A stretch of 64,000 bases of DNA, taken from assembly GCF_000235365.1 (NCBI RefSeq), contig NC_016451.1, positions 1 through 64,000 of the forward strand, written 5' to 3'. Shown here piece after piece: positions 58,929 to 64,000 of this stretch. The notes beneath the pieces were generated by a model. The model ran no database searches, was not told where the DNA came from, and worked only from the letters and a program-made list of their open reading frames with translations. Positions within the stretch are counted from its first letter, which is position 1. Each line of letters opens with the position of its first letter. Source of the DNA: Eremothecium cymbalariae DBVPG#7215 (lineage: Eukaryota > Ascomycota > Saccharomycetes > Saccharomycetales > Saccharomycetaceae). The position numbers were made by a program, and so were the translations under genes.

Positions 58929-61172
58929 ATGTCATCAGATAATAAGGATGCACTACTAACGAAGATTTTAGGAACTGTTAGAGCGGCATCCTCACTGGCT
59001 GCTCAAGATATTGACTTTTGCAGACATCTAGATGCTTCTGTTGGGGAATTACTAGATGAGACTTCGCAATATATTGTATCATTACTAAATGAAGTTATCC
59101 TGTCCACTTCTAAAGCTAATAACGACCTAGAAGTAGGAAAGGATAACTTAGAAGCAGCTTGGAAAGATTTAAGTAATATTATAGATAATTTATTTGAAAA
59201 ATCAGACCATTCATTAGATGTGCTACAGAAATTATTATCATCATCATCATCTCAACTAGATACAAACATGCAATATTTAAACGTTGATTCGCAACGTGAT
59301 GGAAAGCTTTCTCAACGTATTGTGAAACCACAACTTCAATTTAAAATCCCTGTTGACAATTCGGAATGTCATCCATTCAAACCATTATTAAAGGTAAAGC
59401 CTCATGCATTAAAACCATTGGAGGAGGTATCTTCATTAACAGTTGAAACTGAGTGTGTTCCAGCACACTATCCACATCCGTACGAATACGAAATTGATAA
59501 CCAACCTTATGATGATTCCGTTTTAACCATTAAGGAACCTATTGAGCCAAGTAACTGGGATGAAAATGAACCCATATGGGTTGATAATATAACAGCATTG
59601 AATGACATGCTGAATGGTTTGAAAAATGTGAAAGAAATCGCAGTAGATTTGGAACATCATGATTATAGATCGTATTACGGCCTAGTTTGCTTAATGCAGA
59701 TCAGTACAAGAGAGAGCGATTGGCTGGTGGACACTATTGCTCTTCGTCAGGATCTACAAGTTTTGAACGAGATATTTACGGACCCAAGTATACTTAAGGT
59801 CTTCCATGGAGCATTTATGGATATTATTTGGTTACAACGGGATTTGGGTCTATATGTTGTGAGTTTGTTTGATACTTACCATGCATCAAGGGCTTTAGGA
59901 TTTCCTAAACACAGTTTAGCTTACCTCTTAGAGACTTTTGCAAACTTCAAGACAAGCAAGAAATATCAGTTAGCAGATTGGAGAATAAGACCCCTTTCTA
60001 AACCAATGAAAACTTATGCAAGAGCGGATACCCATTTTTTGTTAAACATTTATGATAAGCTAAGAAACTCGTTAATAAAGGAAGATAAATTATCTGGGGT
60101 GTTGCATGCGTCTAGGAATGTTGCAAAAAGAAGGTTTGAATATACCTCTTTTAGGCCTAAAGTTTTGTCCCCCACCGTTTTCTCTCCTATTGAGAAGGAC
60201 GATCCATGGAGGACTTTAATGAGTCAATATAATGTCCCCGATATTAAAGAACCTTTAATGCGGAAACTCTACAAATGGAGAGATATGGTTGCCAGAAAAG
60301 ATGATGAGTCTGTTAGATATGTCATGCCTAACCAGTTGTTGGTCTCCTTAGTTACTCTAGCACCTTCAGACCCATCAGGATTATTAACAGTAAAAAGTTA
60401 CATTCCTGATCATGTAAGGGCAAATGCCAGGGTGCTATGCAATATAATCAATAAAACGATGGAAGAAATTAAGAGCGGGAGCCATGAAGGACAATCCATT
60501 GAAAATGTAACAACGACTTATGTGTCTGCACAAGACCCTGAAATGTCAGTATCTCTAATTAAGACCATGGATAGACATTTCAAATTTCTTCTTGATGAGG
60601 TTCAAAGTCATGCTGTAGAACCTTCATCAGTCTGCGAAGACTCCCTACTATTTAAAGGCTTCTTGTTTGATAAACCTAAAGCTGTTGCCTACAACAGTGT
60701 TGGTAAAAGATTAGTCAATGATAGAGAATTGCTCGATCGCAAATCTGATTTATCTCAAAAGTTCTCTAAGGTATTCAAAGCTGCAGGAATTGCTATAGGT
60801 AGTCATATTGAAAAGTTATCATCCAATTCAGAACTTCCAGCAGACACTACAAGTAATGTCGAATCCCCTAGTAAGGAGGAATCAAAGAATAATAGTGACG
60901 ACTTGAAAGAAGATAAGCATGAGATTATTGTCTTAAAGAGAAAGCGGGACTATGGAAGCAATACCAAAAGTACCTCGAAACAACCTAAAAAGGAGCATGT
61001 CGATTACAACAATGTCAACAGTATACTTGATAATACTTCTCAACAGGATAAACCTAACAGCGGTAGACATGTGGATAAGAGGAAGTTCCATTCTGACTTG
61101 CAAGGCAGTATTGGCGCCGCAGCCATCAAGAAGCCCAGGTCCAAAGGAAAAACCGTTTCATACAAGAAATAG
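58929..61172 (+). CDS. RRP6: Nuclear exosome 3'-5' exoribonuclease Rrp6
   Basis: 747-aa RNase D-type exonuclease (yeast 733 aa). An N-terminal PMC2NT domain (about 12-110) binds Rrp47. The DEDD-Y exonuclease domain (about 215-405) has AVDLEHHDYRSYYG (Asp, Glu), VFHGAFMDIIWLQRDLG (Asp) and YARADTHFLLNIY (Tyr, Asp). An HRDC domain follows (LMRKLYKWRDMVARKDDESVRYVMPN, about 440-520), with a basic Lys-rich C-terminus (KKPRSKGK) as nuclear signal. It trims 5.8S rRNA, snoRNAs and cryptic transcripts. Near-identity in the catalytic block leaves no doubt. Next to the centromere, as YOR001W. Confidence 0.99.
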   Translation: MSSDNKDALLTKILGTVRAASSLAAQDIDFCRHLDASVGELLDETSQYIVSLLNEVILSTSKANNDLEVGKDNLEAAWKDLSNIIDNLFEKSDHSLDVLQKLLSSSSSQLDTNMQYLNVDSQRDGKLSQRIVKPQLQFKIPVDNSECHPFKPLLKVKPHALKPLEEVSSLTVETECVPAHYPHPYEYEIDNQPYDDSVLTIKEPIEPSNWDENEPIWVDNITALNDMLNGLKNVKEIAVDLEHHDYRSYYGLVCLMQISTRESDWLVDTIALRQDLQVLNEIFTDPSILKVFHGAFMDIIWLQRDLGLYVVSLFDTYHASRALGFPKHSLAYLLETFANFKTSKKYQLADWRIRPLSKPMKTYARADTHFLLNIYDKLRNSLIKEDKLSGVLHASRNVAKRRFEYTSFRPKVLSPTVFSPIEKDDPWRTLMSQYNVPDIKEPLMRKLYKWRDMVARKDDESVRYVMPNQLLVSLVTLAPSDPSGLLTVKSYIPDHVRANARVLCNIINKTMEEIKSGSHEGQSIENVTTTYVSAQDPEMSVSLIKTMDRHFKFLLDEVQSHAVEPSSVCEDSLLFKGFLFDKPKAVAYNSVGKRLVNDRELLDRKSDLSQKFSKVFKAAGIAIGSHIEKLSSNSELPADTTSNVESPSKEESKNNSDDLKEDKHEIIVLKRKRDYGSNTKSTSKQPKKEHVDYNNVNSILDNTSQQDKPNSGRHVDKRKFHSDLQGSIGAAAIKKPRSKGKTVSYKK

Positions 61173-61591
61173 AACGGGCAGATTCCATTCACAGTCTATG
61201 CATATTGTGTACGTATTAATAAAAATCTAAATAAGATATCTTGTTGTGTCGTTTAAATCATACCTATTTACAAAACCTGTAGCAGCACACCCAGAACTCA
61301 ACAAAAGTGTCGCGATGTGGAATAGAGATCCAACGACATTTTCATATAGTTACACCGTTGAAAACATTAGAGACGGGGCTCCTCCATATTATTATTTGCA
61401 ATAAGATTGTATATACATTTGTTGTATGTAAATTTTATGTTAAAGGGCCTCAGTATATATTATCTGTGCTTATAGCTATACCTTTCAAGTACATCACCTG
61501 TTGGGAAGATTTACTATTTGAAAATAATATCATCATAGTGGAAGCTTTCCATCTTATGTGCCCCCATATTTGACTTTACTGTAATGCAAAG
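61173..61591. promoter_or_regulatory. RRP6-IZH2 intergenic region with uORF
   Basis: 419 bp. An upstream ATG at 61584 opens a 20-codon frame (61584-61646) that overlaps the IZH2 start in another frame, as translational control elements sometimes do. A frame at 61307-61573 begins with GTG and is not supported. Confidence 0.4.
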
Positions 61592-62578
61592 ATGGCTCAG
61601 CAACAGGTTTTCCAAAGGAAGATACAGAAAGCTACGTCTTCATTAGCAGGTAAAAATAGAACGTTAGAAACTTCAGTCATATTCGAAGATTTGAACCAAG
61701 CTACCACTATACCTTTAAAACCAGCGAGTAAACTGTTTTCATGGCACGAAATCCCTGAATGGCAAAGAGATAATGAGCATATTTTAGGCGGCTACGTAAA
61801 GGAGACGAATAGTTTCAAGGAAACCCTTCATAGTTTGCTGTACCTACATAATGAATCGGTGAACATCTATACCCATTTAATACCTGGAGTATGCTTCTTT
61901 TGTGTGTTGTTCCTGAACAAGTATGTTATATCTCGGTTCAAAACTACTACCTGGAAAGACTATGCTATTATTGACACTTTCTTTGTAGGTGCTTTTGCAT
62001 GTTTGGTGATGAGTGGTACATATCACTGCTTAAAATCTCATTCATACCCAGTGTCTATCGTAGGGAACCAACTCGATTACATCGGGATAGTCATATTAAT
62101 ATCGACTTCAATGTTTTCGCTACTGTATTATGGTTTCTATAATAGCAGCAAGATGTTTTATGGATTTTCAGGCGTTACTCTGCTACTTGGCACAATTTGT
62201 ACAGTTGTGACACTAGATAGTAGGTTCAGATCCCGACTTTGGAGACCATATAGAGCTTCAATATTTGTAGCATTTGGTCTTTCATCGATACTACCGATTC
62301 TTGCCAGCATCCTATATTATGGAAGCGAAGAAACTTGGAATTCTGTGCAACTAGGCTGGATTATTTTAGAAGGAGTTCTTTACATATTTGGAGCATTTAT
62401 ATATGGCATTCGTTTCCCAGAGAGCATGGCCCCTGGCTCTTTTGACATATGGGGCCACTCTCATCAATTGTTCCATGTCCTCGTTGTCATTGCTGCGCTA
62501 TGCCATTTTAAGGCAGTAACACAGAGCTACGAACTGGTTCATTTCCGCTTAAACGAGGCAGTACAACTTAAATTATAA
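61592..62578 (+). CDS. IZH2: PAQR-family (Izh2-like) seven-helix membrane protein
   Basis: 328-aa progestin/adipoQ-receptor family protein (yeast Izh2 317 aa). The cytosolic N-terminus leads to the conserved FSWHEIPEWQRDNEHILGGYVKETNSFKETLHSLLYLHNESVNIYTHLIPG, then seven hydrophobic segments. The PAQR zinc-site histidines are seen: YHCLKSHS (about 150) and GHSHQLFHVLVV (about 285-300). Izh2 acts in zinc and lipid homeostasis; the PAQR fold suggests ceramidase-type activity. The gene beside PHO80 in S. cerevisiae is IZH2 (YOL002C), with PFA4 (YOL003C) next; both follow here in the same relative order and strand. Confidence 0.95.
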   Translation: MAQQQVFQRKIQKATSSLAGKNRTLETSVIFEDLNQATTIPLKPASKLFSWHEIPEWQRDNEHILGGYVKETNSFKETLHSLLYLHNESVNIYTHLIPGVCFFCVLFLNKYVISRFKTTTWKDYAIIDTFFVGAFACLVMSGTYHCLKSHSYPVSIVGNQLDYIGIVILISTSMFSLLYYGFYNSSKMFYGFSGVTLLLGTICTVVTLDSRFRSRLWRPYRASIFVAFGLSSILPILASILYYGSEETWNSVQLGWIILEGVLYIFGAFIYGIRFPESMAPGSFDIWGHSHQLFHVLVVIAALCHFKAVTQSYELVHFRLNEAVQLKL

Positions 62579-63353
62579 GAGTTTAAGACGTTAGACAAGT
62601 ACGGTAATTAGATTGTTACATTAATGGCGAATGGAACTATACCATTAGAAACCAATTGATCTAGTACAAAAATCTACTTTACATGCAAATTGCAACTGAT
62701 GATCTCCGATCACTAGTAATGTGGTGCCGTACCAATTTGGCTATAGAAGGTTAAGAATTCCCATAGGTGCCTGTTAAACTATGTGTGTGGTATCGTCGAA
62801 ATGTACGATTGCGTGACTCACAAGGATTTCAGGCTTACGTTGTTAATACATAGCAGCTTTGCTAATGGTGTATTGAGCAAGATTGTACCAATATTATGGG
62901 CCACATTTGTATATTCTCTAGGAAGTAAATCAATTTGTTTTTAGCTAATTTTTCATTCTCCAAGATGTAATAGACGAAAGATATACACATAAATAATACA
63001 AGACAGAAGAAACAAAGCAACCCTGGATTTAGTTGTGCATTAGTTATAATGCTAGTGGACAAAAACTAGCTTCCAGTGAGATCTGACTAAATGTGCAATG
63101 ATGATTCAATCACGTGTTAGGAAATATTACTTTTACCCATAGTCACGTGGAAGTGTTCTTAAAGGAGTTGAGATGAGAGCGTTGAGATATATTTGTGCAT
63201 ATTTAAATACCGTACAATTTTTATTATTCCAACCATCGTTAGTGTTAGGGGGTAGCTTGAATTTATTCCAAGAACTGCAGGATTGTTTTGTTACATCTGC
63301 ATTTGTTGAACATAGGGTTTAGAGACGGGTTTACCATAAATCTTCCATTATTG
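62579..63353. promoter_or_regulatory. IZH2-PFA4 intergenic region
   Basis: 775 bp with no supported gene. Two E-boxes, TCACGTGT (63110-63117) and TCACGTGG (63143-63150), lie 200-245 bp upstream of PFA4 and fit Cbf1/Pho4-type binding. A minus-strand frame at 62862-63062 has composition of noncoding DNA. Confidence 0.4.
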
Positions 63354-64000
63354 ATGCCAGTTAAGTTAAAATGGCCCTGGTTGGGTATCGCTATACCATG
63401 TTTTCTTATTGCATTTATTGGCTACTCGGCGCAACTCTTTGTTTTACAAGGTTTTCTATCTGTTAAACAACAAATTTGGTTTCAATTCAGTCTTACTATG
63501 ATCTGGTTATCATACTACAAGGCAATTTATACCAACCCAGGTAGTCCCGTACCAGGTTTCCAGCCTTTGAAGCACGAATGGAAGAATTATTGTAAAAAAT
63601 GTCAGAACTTCAAACCAGAACGTACGCATCATTGTAAAACGTGTGCTCAATGTGTTTTAGTCATGGATCATCATTGTCCATTCACAATGAATTGTGTTGG
63701 GTACAATAACTTTCCCCATTTTATGAGATTTTTGTTTTGGATAATAACCACAACTACGTATTTATCCATTCAATTCTTTAAAAGGACATGGTTTGTTTGG
63801 AACATTAGACATTCCACTGCACAATTGGTTACCAAGAAAGAGATTATATTTTTGACCATTTTGACACCAGCAAATGCATTTGTATTATTAACAATATCCA
63901 TACTATTCGGTAGATGCATTAAAAACCAAGTGCTTAATGGAATGACACAAATTGAAGCCTGGGAAATGGATAGAATAGAAAGTATGTTTTATAACAGACG
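63354..64000 (+). CDS. PFA4: DHHC palmitoyltransferase Pfa4 (5' part; runs off window)
   Basis: First 215 codons of a DHHC protein acyltransferase; the rest (yeast Pfa4 378 aa) lies beyond the window. It starts MPVKLKWPWLGIAIPCFLIAFIGYSAQL, almost as in yeast Pfa4. Two N-terminal membrane segments precede the zinc-coordinating cysteine-rich domain YCKKCQNFKPERTHHCKTC and the active-site motif VMDHHCPFTMNCVGYNN (about residue 105). Two further segments follow. Pfa4 palmitoylates chitin synthase Chs3 and amino-acid permeases at the ER. Position next to IZH2 matches YOL003C. The ATG at 63354 gives the conserved start; no stop occurs within the window. Confidence 0.97.
   Translation, partial: MPVKLKWPWLGIAIPCFLIAFIGYSAQLFVLQGFLSVKQQIWFQFSLTMIWLSYYKAIYTNPGSPVPGFQPLKHEWKNYCKKCQNFKPERTHHCKTCAQCVLVMDHHCPFTMNCVGYNNFPHFMRFLFWIITTTTYLSIQFFKRTWFVWNIRHSTAQLVTKKEIIFLTILTPANAFVLLTISILFGRCIKNQVLNGMTQIEAWEMDRIESMFYNR

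Noticed and set aside
62862..63062. Minus-strand 66-codon frame upstream of PFA4
   Set aside because: No family similarity, AT-rich composition, and located in the PFA4 promoter region.

Overview
The window is the left end of a budding-yeast chromosome (Saccharomycetaceae), running from the telomere to just past a point centromere. Bases 1-307 are 12.8 identical copies of a 24-bp telomeric repeat. The G-rich strand contains GGTGTACGGGT, the Rap1-type telomere core. From memory, a 24-mer differing by about one base is the telomeric repeat of Eremothecium (Ashbya) gossypii. Gene order fits a lineage that never had the whole-genome duplication: genes that S. cerevisiae keeps on separate arms (YPL262-271, YEL055-062, YOR001-007, YML001-002, YOL001-003) are interleaved here in one series. 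The 164-bp CDEII, about twice the S. cerevisiae length, fits Kluyveromyces/Eremothecium. An AT-rich Eremothecium species is my best guess. S. cerevisiae names, lengths and neighbours quoted below are recalled, not looked up.

Region 1 (1-6.8 kb, subtelomeric): telomere, an ORF-poor stretch, a Zn2Cys6 transcription factor and a hydantoinase/oxoprolinase-DUF917 fusion protein with no S. cerevisiae counterpart. Region 2 (6.9-36 kb): DIM1, ACM1, PLC1, KAR9, MDL2, ATP15, POL5, a zinc-finger-like protein, an alcohol-acetyltransferase-like protein, HAT2, KEL3, PCM1, SOM1, FUM1, tRNA-Leu(CAA) and PRB1. Region 3 (36-57 kb): UTP23, CIN8, NPR2, DNL4, TSR3, VRL1, SGT2, tRNA-Arg(ACG), ALG6, YPT7 and PHO80. 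Region 4 (57.7-64 kb): a point centromere (CDEIII-CDEII-CDEI, minus orientation), RRP6, IZH2 and the 5' part of PFA4.

Most genes are single-copy housekeeping genes. Ribosome biogenesis (DIM1, POL5, UTP23, TSR3, RRP6) and spindle/microtubule function (KAR9, CIN8 and the centromere itself) are well represented. No transposon, LTR, rRNA or CRISPR array was seen.

Three genes are frameshifted. KEL3 and UTP23 are each one A short in a homopolymer run, which looks like sequencing undercalls. DNL4 has a one-base shift outside a homopolymer and deserves resequencing. The most novel items are a possible unannotated two-exon gene overlapping the 3' end of SOM1, an intron in tRNA-Arg(ACG), an acetyltransferase-like protein with a disrupted HxxxD motif, and the centromere, whose flanking segment appears inverted relative to S. 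cerevisiae.
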